From the NCBI GenBank assembly GCA_009767595.1, contig VSDK01011369.1, positions 3,079 through 67,078 of the forward strand: a DNA stretch of 64,000 bases, in the 5' to 3' direction. Origin of the DNA: Symbiodinium kawagutii. Its lineage: Eukaryota; Sar; Dinophyceae; Suessiales; Symbiodiniaceae. The notes below the pieces were generated by a model. It did not search any database and had not been told where the DNA came from. It saw nothing but the letters and a program-made list of their open reading frames with translations. The position numbers and the translations under genes are program-made. This document shows, piece after piece, positions 33,917-44,692 of this stretch. Positions within the stretch are counted from its first letter, which is position 1; each line of letters opens with the position of its first letter.

Positions 33917-34178
33917 TTAATCCGTTTGCTGCAGACTTGGACATGTGATGACATGCGAAACAATATTTGCAAAATGATGCGCTGCAATCGTGACTCCTGG
34001 CCACAACTGCACAGTACACTGCGCACCCTCATTTGCGGCTGCATCTCTCCTGCGGCCCATGTGCTGCATAAGAATCTTCTCCGAAAAAGAAGGTTCGGAC
34101 TTTTTTCGAACGTAATGGGCTATAAGTGCTATTTCCTCACTCGGCACAGAATTGGCTCGGGTTAATTCACTACGGTCG
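33917..34178 (-). CDS. Open segment, unrecognised protein
   Basis: A minus-strand frame is open from about 34178 to a TAA at 33917. It reads PSEEIALIAHYVRKKSEPSF, SEKILMQHMGRRRDAAANEG and VTIAAHHFANIVSHVITCP. The composition is well balanced and histidine-containing. It starts after a TAG in frame, so the upstream boundary is probably an acceptor near 34178. Confidence 0.45.
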
Positions 34179-34231
34179 CGCTAGCTGTCGGACAGCGCCG
34201 GATCCAAACACCGCGGGTTTCCAACTTGAAA

Positions 34232-34405
34232 ATGGAGCGTCGAAAGAAACCTAGAAGAGCACCCCCCCGGCCAGGAAAAGCAGCCAACCCGAAAGCACAA
34301 CGCCAGAAAGCAGCCTACAAGAGTTCTTCTCCAGGAGAACTGGAGAACGCAAAAAATCAGCTAACGAGGCCGAGCGAGGAAGATTTTGTCTCTTGTCCGG
34401 ACTGA
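34232..34405 (+). CDS. Small basic ORF, 57 codons, doubtful
   Basis: An ATG-initiated plus-strand frame reads MERRKKPRRAPPRPGKAANP then KSSSPGELENAKNQL to a TGA. It is lysine/arginine/proline-rich. The frame stays open after the TGA (ENAKRLRQEDFLTR), repeating the ENAK motif, which reflects an imperfect DNA duplication of about 50 bp. It may be a shadow of minus-strand coding sequence. Confidence 0.2.
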   Translation: MERRKKPRRAPPRPGKAANPKAQRQKAAYKSSSPGELENAKNQLTRPSEEDFVSCPD

Positions 34406-35314
34406 GAAAACGCCAAAAGACTGCGCCAAGAAGATTTTCTCACCCGAGGAAGAAAACGCAGAAGCTTCCAAGCGATTGTCGCAAAGAACAGCACATCCAA
34501 AAACCAGGAGACATTGAATTCCTGCCACGATGGGGCGACCGCCCATGGAAAGGGAAATCAGCGCAGCTGGCCTCAAGGTGCCGGAGCAGCGGGAGCTGGT
34601 CCAGCTGGACCGAGCCCACGCCGAAGAGGCGTGGTAGGCTTTCGAGGACCAGCCAGCTTCTGGCAGATCAAAGATTGCAATCCAAACAAGCCATAATGTT
34701 CCTTTGCCTTCTCTTTCAGCTCGTGGGCATGGAAGCGCTGCTGGGCTTCCTCCAGACACGCAGCTTGCAGAGACTTTCAATTCTTGGTTCACTAATATCA
34801 GCGACGCAATCAAGTGATTATTGTTTTGTTTTTTCCCTGCGTTCAAATGCTGCTTTGACTGTCTTGCGTTGCGGCAGCAGTTCGAATTTGTTCGTATGGC
34901 AGTCACGCTGCGTTCAAGCAAGGCTTTTTGCCAGGAGGTATGCAAGACGGGATTGATTATTTTTTGGCGCAAGCGTGCAATGTTTTTGAGTCTCATAGAA
35001 TTAGACTTGCATGCATTTTCCGCCAAAGCCTGTTAGCCGTGTTGTGAAATGACTCGAATTTTCATGCTGGTTTGACTGGATCGGTTGCAACAAGGCCATT
35101 TTTTTAGCATTTCTGCTGATTGTTGCCCCTCAATCCACAATAGTGGGTTTTTGCATGAACGATGTAAGCGCATCAACTTGACCATTTCACTGTCATCAAG
35201 AGCGCCAAGGTTTAAAAAAATGCAAAGCCAACTGACAGGCCCCACAGAACTCAATTCCAAGCATGGAGCCGGCGGAATATTTGAGGATGATGGAAGATCG
35301 TTTAAAGCGATCAT
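34361..35314 (-). CDS. Two same-frame open segments separated by one TAA
   Basis: A minus-strand frame starts at an ATG (35314): MIALNDLPSSSNIPPAPC, ALDDSEMVKLMRLHRSCKN and QQSAEMLKKWPC, ending at a TAA at 35033. The same frame continues with NSMRLKNIARLRQKIINPVL and KALLERSVTAIRTNSNCC for at least 80 more codons. The last part (34361-34700) is doubtful because other frames there look better, e.g. minus LEEAQQRFHAHELKEK at about 34720-34770 and plus KVPEQRELVQLDRAHAEEA at 34570-34625. Confidence 0.4.
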
Positions 35315-35559
35315 CTATTATTCATTGACCGGGCACGCGGTGGTCCCATCGGGAACACGTCAAAAGCAGGGATCACGCTGCCTCTACCCAGGTCCACCGA
35401 TTGCAAAGCGAAGGAAAAAGGGTCACAAATCAAACGCTTACTGGATTGCAATTGGGCTCCAATTGAGCGACAAGCACTGGATCAGCCAGCTTACCCCAGG
35501 AGTCAGGTAGCATATCCGCTCCGCTACCAATGTGAAAATGGTAGGATGCGGGGTGAAAC

Positions 35560-35636
35560 CAGGCGGTCCAAAGCAGCACGCTTTTCAGCAGCGCGAGCGC
35601 GGTTGGCTTCAAGGGCGCCCTCGAACCGAACAGCAG
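35560..35636 (-). CDS. Short exon, Ala/Arg/Glu-rich
   Basis: A minus-strand exon follows ATGTCTCTGTACAG|CT and ends at GACCGCCTG|GTTTCACC. The best frame reads VRFEGALEANRARAAEKRAA then LDRL, a helical charged sequence. It is the downstream neighbour of the kinase-like exon and may be in the same gene, although phase continuity was not shown. A second open frame continues past the donor. Confidence 0.4.
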
Positions 35637-35707
35637 CTGTACAGAGACATGGACTGTACATACCCCAGGGAGTATTGATACATGTCACCGCGTGTTCACT
35701 CGCAATT

Positions 35708-35828
35708 TCAGAGGATTGGCACAGCAGGCCCCGCGGCCACCCCAAAGTCGGTGAGTTTCAGCTTCCAGGGCTTTTGCTCCATGACCAGGAGGTTGCCCGG
35801 CTTCAAGTCTGCGTGGGCCACTCGAGCG
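35708..35828 (-). CDS. Protein-kinase catalytic-loop exon
   Basis: After the acceptor GCCTGCTTTTCAG| a minus-strand frame reads ARVAHADLKPGNLLVMEQKP and KLKLTDFGVAAG. HxDLKPxN is the catalytic loop (Asp as base, Asn for Mg) and DFG the Mg-binding motif of eukaryotic protein kinases, about 20 residues apart as expected. The HRD arginine is alanine (HAD). The frame reaches a TGA at 35708 or a GT donor just after DFG (GGG|GTGG). Upstream in the same frame is an open AARRPSSLLFS stretch; a CAGCCAG|GTAGCC donor lies near 35912. The remaining kinase lobes were not found in the neighbouring sequence. Confidence 0.65.
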
Positions 35829-35965
35829 CTGAAAAGCAGGCTGGACGGTCGCCTCGCCGCCTGCGCCTGTTCATGGAATGGGCTGCTGCGTGCCCCGGGC
35901 TACCTGGCTGAGCGGCGCAAGCTTACTCAGCTGCATGCCCGAAACTCGGCTCCTAGAAGGGTTTC

Positions 35966-36078
35966 TTGGGGCTTCACATCGCAAGTACAGGGGCACGACA
36001 CCTTAAAGGTTTTGGGTTTCACATACGAAGTACACGGCTACGACTCCTTTAGGGTTTCTTGCCTTCACACGCGAAATA
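35966..36078. repeat. About 50-bp tandem repeat, 2-2.5 copies
   Basis: Units share GGGTTTC..., TTCACAT(A/C)CGAAGTACA and CGAC(T/A)CCTT. It lies between the kinase exon and the next GC-rich island. Confidence 0.7.
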
Positions 36079-36107
36079 AACAAGTATGGCCCCCGCCTCT
36101 TGCCGTC

Positions 36108-36222
36108 GAGGGGCCCGAGCCGCAGGGCCTCGAACTCCATCGAGTGGAGGGCCGACCGCCGGACCGGCCCGCCGCCTCCAAACTGGCGCGCTCACGGCAC
36201 AAGCCCTCCTCCCAGCTCCCTG
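36108..36222 (-). CDS. GC-rich exon-like island, unrecognised
   Basis: A minus-strand frame (about 36190 to 36108) reads QFGGGGPVRRSALHSMEFEA then LRLGPLDGKRRG, with nearly every third codon base G or C. An acceptor GAGCGCGCCAG| is plausible; no donor was assigned. All plus-strand frames are also open, as expected for such GC content. Confidence 0.35.
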
Positions 36223-36424
36223 GAGGGTCGCGCTGCACAACCTGCGTCCCTTGCCGGAAGTGGTACCAACTTCCGGCAAGGACAGGTTGGCGCCTCCATG
36301 GATGTGGCGGTCTGAAGCTGTCTACGAATCCCCCAAGCATCCCAAAGCATCAAGAGCTGGGCGCCGTCGTCCTGTGGGGCGGCATCCAAATCTTTGAGCA
36401 ACTTCTTGGCTGAGGGTGTTGTGA

Positions 36425-36719
36425 ATGACGACAATTTTTGCCCAGGCCACGCTCAACAGGGACTTTTCGAAGCTGGGGGACCAAGTGCGGTTCAGGTTCG
36501 AAGATGGGGAAAAAGTGTGGCTCAGCTTCTGTCGAATGGTTTTCCAGCATGCCTAGCGCCCACTTGGAATGGGGCTCTGCGCAAATCAGAAAATTCTTCC
36601 TGGGCAAGCGGCGATCGCAAGGTTTTACTGGCAGCTCAACATCCACCCGCGCATGCCCAACATGTTGACTCTGCGCGAATTCAAATTTTATCATGCTTAC
36701 AAAGCCCCACATCTGCAAT
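36425..36719 (+). CDS. Two same-frame open segments, unrecognised protein
   Basis: On the plus strand, ATTTTTGCCCAG|G (about 36442) opens ATLNRDFSKLGDQVRFRFED and GEKVWLSFCRMVFQHA up to a TAG at 36554. The same frame continues with NQKILPGQAAIARFYWQL and MPNMLTLREFKFYHAYKAP to a TGA near 36720. A short intron (ATG|GTTTTCC ... AAATCAG|) would remove the TAG in frame. A minus-strand frame is also open but His/Pro-rich and less convincing. Confidence 0.4.
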
Positions 36720-36734
36720 CATGAATTGCAATCA

Positions 36735-37177
36735 TCAAGCTAACCAGGGCGCCGGGGACTTCTTGCCAATGAGAAATCCCCACCAGCACGGGAACAACAC
36801 AGGAATCCACTCAGCCCCGCATGGCCCGTCAATTTCAATCCGGCCAAATTGAAACCCGCACATCCTGCCAGGAAGCAAGCAAGAGAGCAAATTCCTTTTT
36901 GCAGAACGCCACGGGGCTTCTCGGGCCCCTCCTTGCTCCAGCCTGCAGGCTTCAAAATTCCGAGTTTGTCCCCGGTCCTCCCTGCAGCGCGGAGCGAGGA
37001 GACGGGGTGTGACTCCTCCAGCAACATTTGTAAAAGGGGCGCCGTTTCCAAGCACGGCACAAGCGGTCGTCGGAAAAAAACGGTTACCACGCCAAGGAGA
37101 AGAAAATTCGGATAAGTTCGGACGACGGTCTGCAAATTGGATTTATGGTTGCTCCTCAGCGTTGGAGAACAGATCAT
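36735..37177 (-). other. Coding-like but unresolved region
   Basis: Both strands are open for 85-145 codons in several frames. No frame had clearly better composition or splice sites. It may hold one or more exons of the flanking genes. Confidence 0.3.
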
Positions 37178-37314
37178 CCATGTTCACGTTCTCTGAGAAA
37201 TTACTGAAATCCAAGCAGATGAATTTGTGATGCACAAACACCGTCAAAGGTAAAATGTGCACACGATGAACTTAAAGGAAAGAGTCGGCGCAAAGGAAAA
37301 CCTTTAGGTGTCTA

Positions 37315-37533
37315 ATGCTTAGTACTTGCTCGCAATCACCCAAGCCATTCCTCCTCGCTGCTGAGTGCGTCAATCCTTGCCTGACCCGCGAGGAAAAAAC
37401 AGCTGCAGCGGACTTCTTTGAAAGCGCTCCTGCCAACTGGCGACTGCGCTGCCACTGCAAACACTCTTTTTCTCAAGTGGACGTGACCCGCCTAGAAGTT
37501 CACCAAGCTGTCACGGTGTGTAGACAAAGTTGA
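37315..37533 (+). CDS. Open segment, unrecognised protein
   Basis: A plus-strand frame reads PKPFLLAAECVNPCLTREEK, TAAADFFESAPANWRLRCHC and FSQVDVTRLEVHQAVTVC, ending at a TGA. The composition is good and third positions are GC-rich. It overlaps the end of a minus-strand open segment by 22 bp, so one of the two may be a shadow. Confidence 0.45.
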   Translation: MLSTCSQSPKPFLLAAECVNPCLTREEKTAAADFFESAPANWRLRCHCKHSFSQVDVTRLEVHQAVTVCRQS

Positions 37534-37780
37534 AGACCACACCAAATGTAGACGCCATCCAGCAAAAAAATTCGCTTTGGCCCCCATCTTGGAAGGGGGA
37601 AAAGTTGCGGCCGTTCGCAAAATTGACATGGCGCACTTCTTGTCCAAGCCATCGTGCCCGCTCAAAGCCATCTTCTTCAGCCGCCCCTTTCTGCGGTTCC
37701 TTCTTTTCAGAGGCCTTGGCAGGAGCCCTGCGGGAAGGCCAAGGCAACGCCGCTTGAAACACTACTGGGACAGAATCTAG
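37511..37780 (-). CDS. Open segment, unrecognised protein
   Basis: After GTGTTTCAAG| (near 37759) a minus-strand frame reads PAKASEKKEPQKGAAEEDG, RARWLGQEVRHVNFANGRNF and SEFFCWMASTFGVVFNF to a stop at 37511. It has a charged Lys/Glu/Ala-rich start and a hydrophobic C-terminus. It is convergent with the plus-strand segment at 37.3 kb. Confidence 0.4.
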   Translation of the reverse strand, partial: LDSVPVVFQAALPWPSRRAPAKASEKKEPQKGAAEEDGFERARWLGQEVRHVNFANGRNFSPFQDGGQSEFFCWMASTFGVVFNFVYTP

Positions 37781-38483
37781 GCCGGTCACATGTGCTGGCC
37801 ATCTTGGAACAATCGGCACGCGCGTGTGAATTAAGATGGGAAAGCAAAAGTTAAGAAAAAGCCTGAGCACGGGGAAGGGCGGGATCAAGCAATGCTAAAG
37901 ACATCCGCACGCAATGCGCGCTGCTCAGCAACTCAACCACTCAGACAAAGGCAGTCAGACAAACGAACTAGTAGCTAAGCAACTGACACCAACCCTACCC
38001 ATAGCATCCCAAAGTCACGGCAGGCACCTCCAACGACGCAACCAGACATCTCCCACTCACAGCGAGACGGGTGTTCACCGCGTATGTGTACAAAAATGGG
38101 GAATGCCTGTCCCTACGGGCATATGCGTAAACAAGTATGCGTAGACATCTTACAAGTCTTACATATATGATATGTTACATATATTATATGTAATATGGAT
38201 ATCTACCTATCTTTCCAGCTACCCATCTATCCCTGTAGAATATCTATCCATATGCCAGTATTTGAGCGACGGTCAATATCTAATGTTTGGCTCAAGGTCA
38301 TTTGATTTGGTGAGTGTATTAGGATTTTACAGTTTTTGGCACCTGTAAATCGCTTTTGGTGAACTTCCAATGGTTTTCGGGTATTTTAAACCAATTCCTG
38401 AAATCCGACGATAATTTTGGCCGTATCTCATCTATTCTTGCTATTGTTGTATCTTATCATTCACCTCATCTCTATCTCTGCGT

Positions 38484-38630
38484 CTATCTATCTATCTATC
38501 CATCCATCTATCTATCTATCTATCTATCTGCCAAACTGCCTAACTAGCCAACTAATGAACTAAGTAACAAAGTAACTAGCTAATCTATCTATCTATCCAT
38601 CCATCTATCCATCCATCTAACTATCTGTCT
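38484..38630. repeat. (CTAT)n / (CATC)n microsatellites
   Basis: Two tracts of CTATCTATC and CCATCCATC, separated by an AACTAGC-rich spacer. Confidence 0.93.
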
Positions 38631-38703
38631 CAATCTACAGAAAAGATCAGCATCCAAATCACATTGGGTATACCACAAGACCCCCCAACCGATGTGAGAT
38701 GCA

Positions 38704-39290
38704 AGGGACGGCGAACACCACCATGATGACAACGATGATGATTTTGATGTCAAACCATCTGAACAGGGCGTCAGTTCTCGCTGCAATCCACCATACCATG
38801 ACATCCTGTTTGGGATGGTGCTGACCAACCATACCCTGGGTGTGGTAGACAACGTCTGATAGTCATCAGCCAAAGAGGGTGGAGCGGTCACTTCTCACAG
38901 CTTCACATCTGGCAGGGTATGAGTTGCAAAGCTTGAGCGACTTGGGTAGATTCACCAAGACCAGCGTGGTTTTGGACGGTGACCAGTGAAAAGCCATGGG
39001 TGTTGTGGGTCTTGGATGTGGGCCCAAGGCGTGTTACAGAAAAGACAATGGGCTGGCCGAGCCGAGCTGTACCGCATTCGCTATTTGGTCAGCAACTTTG
39101 GATGCTGTTCTATCATTTGGGTATGTGCCAAAATGATGGTATCCCAAAAGCAATGGTGTTCTTGTAAACTGTTCATTTTTTGGTGAGTTATTGGCTATCC
39201 AATTTTGGCACAGACCCATGTCTATCTGAGCATTGCTGGAAGTGGAAACAAGGATGGGGAACCCAAAACACCAGCGATCCGACCGTATTT
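38704..39290 (+). CDS. Multi-exon segment, acidic N-part, unrecognised protein
   Basis: Plus-strand exons: about 38704-38836 (DARDGEHHHDDNDDDFDVKP, then HDILFGMVLTNHTL; donor CCCTGG|GTGTGG); 38918-38970 after CACATCTGGCAG| (YELQSLSDLGRFTKTSVVLD; donor GGACG|GTGACC), phase-compatible with the first; 39051-39120 after GTGTTACAG| (KRQWAGRAELYRIRYLVSNF; donor CATTTGG|GTATGTGCC); 39212-39280 after TTTTGGCACAG| (THVYLSIAGSGNKDGEPKTP), phase-compatible with the third. The link between second and third is not in phase as modelled. An Asp/His-rich stretch begins the product. No domain is recognised. A minus-strand frame is open at 39034-39297. Confidence 0.5.
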
Positions 39291-39599
39291 TCCGCACCCT
39301 GGATCATGCTAGTCATCTTGACTTGCTTTCTTGGGCTGTGGGTACACCTCTCATGCTTGTCCCAACAGCTCTGTCATGGCAGTGCAACATGTATCTTCAA
39401 CGCTACGTAGATTGTCACCAGTGTTGATGCTGATCAATATCTATCTGTGTTTCAAAAAAAATGACTGTCCAACCATGTCCAACCCACTCAGTAAAGTGAT
39501 CCACTAGTAGCCATGGTTATAGGATGTTGTAGGGGTCATCACCCACCTTATAACATGATTTGTAGAAAGTACTCCCCAACCCATGGCTACCAAGTGCCA

Positions 39600-39717
39600 A
39601 ATGGTAGTGGGTCAAAACCCTGTACCTCTAGTTCTCCTATTATTAGCCATTGTTTTCCCTATCGTTGTTGGTTATTATCCCCCATTATTGGTTGGTTAAT
39701 ATTGACCGATAGCCACA
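39600..39717 (+). mobile_element. Family-B inverted-repeat element (introner-like)
   Basis: AATGGTAGTGGGTCAAAACCC at the left and TTAATATTGACCGATAGCCACA at the right, with the family core TTGGTTATTATCCCCCATT. The minus-strand exon to its right ends inside the terminal repeat at ATCG|GTCAATATT. Confidence 0.8.
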
Positions 39718-39854
39718 TGCTTGCCATCCGTGCCGAACGTCGTCTCCACGACACGCCTTGGCTGCTTGCCTTTGTCCACCATGCGCCTCGGAAGGCGCTC
39801 GGAGGTCGCATGTTGCATCTCACATGAAGGACCACATGGACGCAACGCGTCCCC
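39707..39854 (-). CDS. Exon sandwiched between two hairpin elements
   Basis: A minus-strand exon follows CCTTTGCCAAG|G and reads CEMQHATSERLPRRMVDKGK, RRVVETTFGTDGKHVA, ending at ATCG|GTCAATATT. That donor is part of the family-B element on its left. A different inverted-repeat element begins 14 bp beyond its acceptor. Plus-strand readings (AIRAERRLHDTPWLLAFVHH) exist but are weaker. Confidence 0.5.
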
Positions 39855-39867
39855 CTTGGCAAAGGTA

Positions 39868-40003
39868 CTAATGGCTACCCAGGATGAAGCTAAACCCTAG
39901 GTTTATTAATTGGGGGGGTTACCATTCTAATGGGAAACCAAAGCTTTTAGGGGATACCCCCTATTAATCAACCAGGGGTTTATTAATCCTGGATAGCCAT
40001 TAC
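39868..40003. mobile_element. 136-bp inverted-repeat element
   Basis: Arms AATGGCTACCCAGGATGAAG and AATCCTGGATAGCCATTA, with inner arms CTAAACCCTAGGTTTATTAA and ACCAGGGGTTTATTAAT. It is unrelated to families A and B. It is likely non-autonomous. Confidence 0.7.
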
Positions 40004-40284
40004 TCAAGTCCAAGTATCTTATTGGCACGATTGGCACGATTGGCACGAACTGCGCCTGCAATTGAAGCGCTTGTAATGCGACTGCTGCTGTAAACAAAGG
40101 CACGACTGCTACTGCTCCTGCTGCTGATACAACTGCGCAACTATGACTAACTACTTCCGAGGCTTCTTCTACTCTAGCTTTTATTTCTGTTTTTTACCTT
40201 TCATTTATATAACATGGTATAACTGTATAACCCCAAAGAATGGTCTTCCAAAGAATGGTCTTAAAGTTCGAACTTTCTTACATA

Positions 40285-41000
40285 GCATGATCATTATCAT
40301 CATATGATCAAATTTGATACCAACCAGTAGCATATTCTAAAATCACTATGATCAACCATTCTCAATCATTGTCATCAACCATTATCATGCTATCATCATT
40401 GTCACTTGTTGCTATCAGTACCATTGACCATTATCTCCCATGATCGATACATAGTCTGATTGGTGGAGGAACCATCCCTATACAAGAATATGTTTGTCAA
40501 CCAACCGACCCTTCCAAGTATGTTTGAAGATGAAGAGGGTCAATCAAACCACAAAGCAGTAGTATGATTAATAATCATTATGTAACATTGTATGAACCAT
40601 TCCTACCATTATCATATTATCTACCAGTATTCCTACCATTATCAACCAGTGGTTCTACCATGGCTATGGTTAATCCTTATGTCAACCATGCTTTGACCAA
40701 CTATGATGTACCATCAACCATTGCTACCATTGTCATTGTCCATCAAATCGTTAACCATTGTCATAAACCATTGTCTTCCATTTATGGTGATAATGAACCA
40801 TCCATTGTCTACCCTGATCAACCGTTGGTTCTACCATTGTCTACCATGGTCAACCATGATCATCCATGATCCACCATTCTTCATACCATTATCATCCATT
40901 ATCTACCATGATCGCAAACCATCACATAGGCCTTTGTATTGACCATGATTGAGCTATCATTAATCTATCATTAACCATCAACCATTGCTATGAACCAAAT
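40285..41000. repeat. CATTATCATCAACCATTG-type low-complexity DNA
   Basis: Dense ACCATT / ATCAACC motifs on the plus strand. Open frames here are repeat-driven. A GC-rich island at 41008-41120 follows (possible exon, frame not resolved). Confidence 0.75.
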
Positions 41001-41099
41001 TGTTGGATCCGCCTTGCTCCGAGGACCCAACGTCACGTAGACATCGCCCTCGATGAGGTGCCTCTGCGCATGCTCCAGCGCTACGCACCACCGTTGCTT

Positions 41100-44000
41100 G
41101 CCACTGGTGAGGCTGCACATAGGTTGTGGCTATGGATCAATATGAACCAACCAACCAATGGTTAAGTAATTAGTTGGTTAAATTGACCAATGATGATCAA
41201 TAATGGTCATACATGGTGATTTCTAGCTGGTAAGTGGGTAGGGGATAAGAAGCAACAAGGGGATATACCAACCAAAAAATGTGTTGATGAACATGCCAGC
41301 ATATCCTAACAGTTGGACTAGTCTGGTCAATGATGGGACGTTCCATCGGCACCAGGGACCCAAAGCCAAAGATTCTTTGGTGGCACCGATGGATCTACGG
41401 ACCTCCCATCAAGAATTAAGTCATGATGAAGTATTGGTCAATGGTCATCAATGGTCTTCACGATTCGGAGAAGTTCAGAACCAACCCCAACGACGATCCG
41501 GAACCACCACAAACCACTTCTGCTGGTTGGGGCGAATGTCCAGGAGCATCAACAACGAGTAACAACAAGTGGGCAAACTACCAATTGTCAAAGATGCAGC
41601 CCCATAGGGTGGTGAATGACCACTATTGAGCCGGTCAGCTTTTCATGGTGCTTTTCTTCGATTTTCAAGCGAGTCTTCCGGGGATTCGATTGAATACTGG
41701 CCACAAAAGAAGTCACCAATCATCGTAAAACCTCGGTGGCTTGACAGCGTGCTGGTCATTCTATGTCTCTATTTGGGGAAAACCCTTCTTAGAAGGGAAA
41801 AACCTGTAAAACGTTTATCCACCTGAGAACTACAGGCACCAACACTCAGTGCTCTGAAAGTCTCAGGCATTATCATCAGCTGCTGCAGCATCAACCCAAA
41901 GCAACGGGCTGTTGAATCCTTCGGATCTCTTCCCAAACGCAGGGCGATAAAATGTAAGTACCCAATGATGAGAATCAGCCTCAGCAAAAAAACAGCATCC
42001 AAAATCAATGGATTTGCGCTTTTACCATCTGCTAGGCACTTTCTGCCACGGCTCTACCCGCATCAATGACATGAAGTGGTTGTGCGACTAGCTGCTGGTC
42101 AACCAAGTGCTACCTTTCAAGGTCTTTTCTTCGTTCAATCAACGACCATGACTCATTATTTGATGAAACAAACATCATCAAATATCATCACATATTTGTA
42201 CTTATTTTCATGGACATAGGAATATCGGAGGCGCGTATGCGAATGAGGCAAACCAGCGCTTTTCGCCTGTTGGAAACACCTCGACCTCTACCACTGTGGT
42301 TCCGGACTCTTTCAGGCTTGGAAGATGCAGCATGAACGTACCTGGGCATAGACAACCAATCTATTCCTGTCAGTTTTCCCTCCATCTGCATGCAGTACAG
42401 CTGTATGTGTACATATGATATCCACATATTGTATATATGTAGGCATTGTAGGCATAGTGGGTGAGCCACTAAAGATATGATGAGTATGATGAGTAAACGT
42501 ACAGTCTATGTATGAATGCAAATAAATTTATTGGTGCCGAGATGAGGAGAGGAAAGGCTCACTTCTGCCGAGACATCTTGTTGGTCAATTGCTCAAACTT
42601 TGTCAGGAGGTTCTTCCGATCGCCCTGCTATGAGAATCTTACCTTGTCCAAAAAATACTTGGTCAAGTAACTGGGAAATGCTGTACTGAATTGTTGTGTC
42701 TCTCTGTGTCCTTTGGTGTCTTAGGCTTTCCCAAATCCTTCACCTTTTTGCATTCTAGTCTAGGAGAGCAACTTCTGCCAGCAATCACATCACTGATATA
42801 CAAGTCTTAGAGTTTTAGCGGCTTGACTAGGCATCACTGATCTCAAGCACGGGTCATTTGAGTCTTTCCCACTTTAAGTTCTCGAGAAGCTTCCGTTCCT
42901 ATCCTCCCATGAAGATTCTGGAGCCCGCACCGTCTGGGTGGCAGTCAAAACTTTCTCGAAATCTTGGCTGCATATACCACCTAGCTTCGGCGACCAGAAC
43001 AATTCATGGTGAATCTATGGATTGTATGGCTAGGTAAGCAACGATGTTCGGATTGTGGTGAAACAAGTAGTGGCGAATAAAAGGAGATGATAACCAACAA
43101 TAATGGTTGACAATGCTTCTTAATAAGTGGATAGTAACTACTACTATGGCACGATTGGCAATAAACAATTGTGCTTAAACAGGAAAGCCAGCCCTAGTTT
43201 TACCACAAGTAGCAGACAAATTGTGACTTGATTGGAGACTCAAATATGAAGGGTAGGGTTCACAAGGTGGGTCTCCTATTCTTCATCAACTATCAAGTCA
43301 GACGTGTCCCCAGGTAGGAAAGCAAACACACGACCAACTATTTACCCCTCCAAAGTGCCAATCTTCGTCAAGGAACAGCGACAACAGCAACAACAACACG
43401 GACCATAATCGCGACCACCAACAAACTAACAACATCACCACCATGAACCACAACAACAATCACGAACACCAACCAATCACCACCACCACCACCACCACCA
43501 CCAGCAACAGCAACAACATCAGCACTGCAAACCATAACTTCACAAACTCAGAACCAACAACGACAATAGCAATAGCAACAAACCAGCATCACTACCACCA
43601 ACATGACTCACAACCAAGGCCCAGTGTTAGCCATGCCTGGAAATATGGATGAATTGACGGTCAGTTCATGGATTTGGAATGGCTAGTTGATGGTCCATTG
43701 ATGGTCAATTCATGCATGGTTTATGAGGGTTCAGAATGGTGAGACTAATTCAATCACAAGAGGGAACAACGAAGAATGCAAAGAAATATAACTGTGATAA
43801 CCAACAACACGGGAGTCCGTACGCAGGTAAACATCTCGAAAAAAAACGAAACATGGGAATTTCATGATTTCTAAGGAATTGAGGATAGTGAAGGCAAAGC
43901 CCAGCGCTTGAGCGCCGGTTTGATCATATCTAATAACCACGGTGAATGATGGTTTTGGCCTGTTCAGAACTATATAGAATCATTTCGGGGGACGAGAATA

Positions 44001-44510
44001 GATCTGTGCCCCACAAGGACCATCCGTTGGGAGGCTTTCCCCTTCACTGCTAGCAATTAAAAGGTCATGGAACAAAGAAAGCATCCACCACTTCTGATGA
44101 ATGGATGGTCCAAAAATCCATAAACCACTCATTGCGGGGATAAATCACCAGCTATTTATGGCTATACCATGTTATACTAGAGCCTTGGGGTGGTTGATCA
44201 ATCTGGATTTACCATTGAACACATGCTGTACGCTTTTCAGAACCGGAGTTTGAACACCATTGCTACCTACAGGGGAGTCTTCTGTCCGACCTCCTTTCTT
44301 GCAGGTTCGTGTGCGCAGGTTGAATACTTGTAATACTTGACGAACGGCGCTAAACAAACTCTCCAATTCTTCCAGTCCGGACTGCTTTCTACAGAGTGGT
44401 ACCTCCTGTCAGATTCATTGATATACTGGTTGTATAACTATGGTTGATCAATGTTTATGGTATGTCCAGGTAGGTACTATGATGACTTGGTCCCTTAGCC
44501 TATTTATACA
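41100..44510. other. Region with no confident gene
   Basis: A decayed family-B-like copy (minus sense) at about 41115-41280, AT-rich DNA, and an (AAC/CACC)n tract at 43375-43600. Weak open stretches exist at 41281-41560 and 41626-42010 without clear splice support. Confidence 0.45.
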
Positions 44511-44517
44511 TATATAT

Positions 44518-44607
44518 GGTGGTTTCTCAAAATAGAGACCCCCAAATCACCCATTGTTAAAGTAAAAAGCCAACCATTTTTGGGGTACCCTATTTTGAGA
44601 AACCCCC
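44518..44607. mobile_element. Family-A inverted-repeat element
   Basis: A short 90-bp copy: GGTGGTTTCTCAAAATAGAG at the left and CCCTATTTTGAGAAACCCCC at the right, flanked by TATATA on both sides. Confidence 0.85.
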
Positions 44608-44692
44608 ATATATATATATATCTATATGTATATATATATACATATATAGATATATAAATACCCCCATATTTATATATATATATAGATAGATC

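Noticed and set aside
43375-43600. Small Asn/His/Thr-rich ORF
   Set aside because: It comes from an AAC/ACC repeat tract; no splice or codon support.
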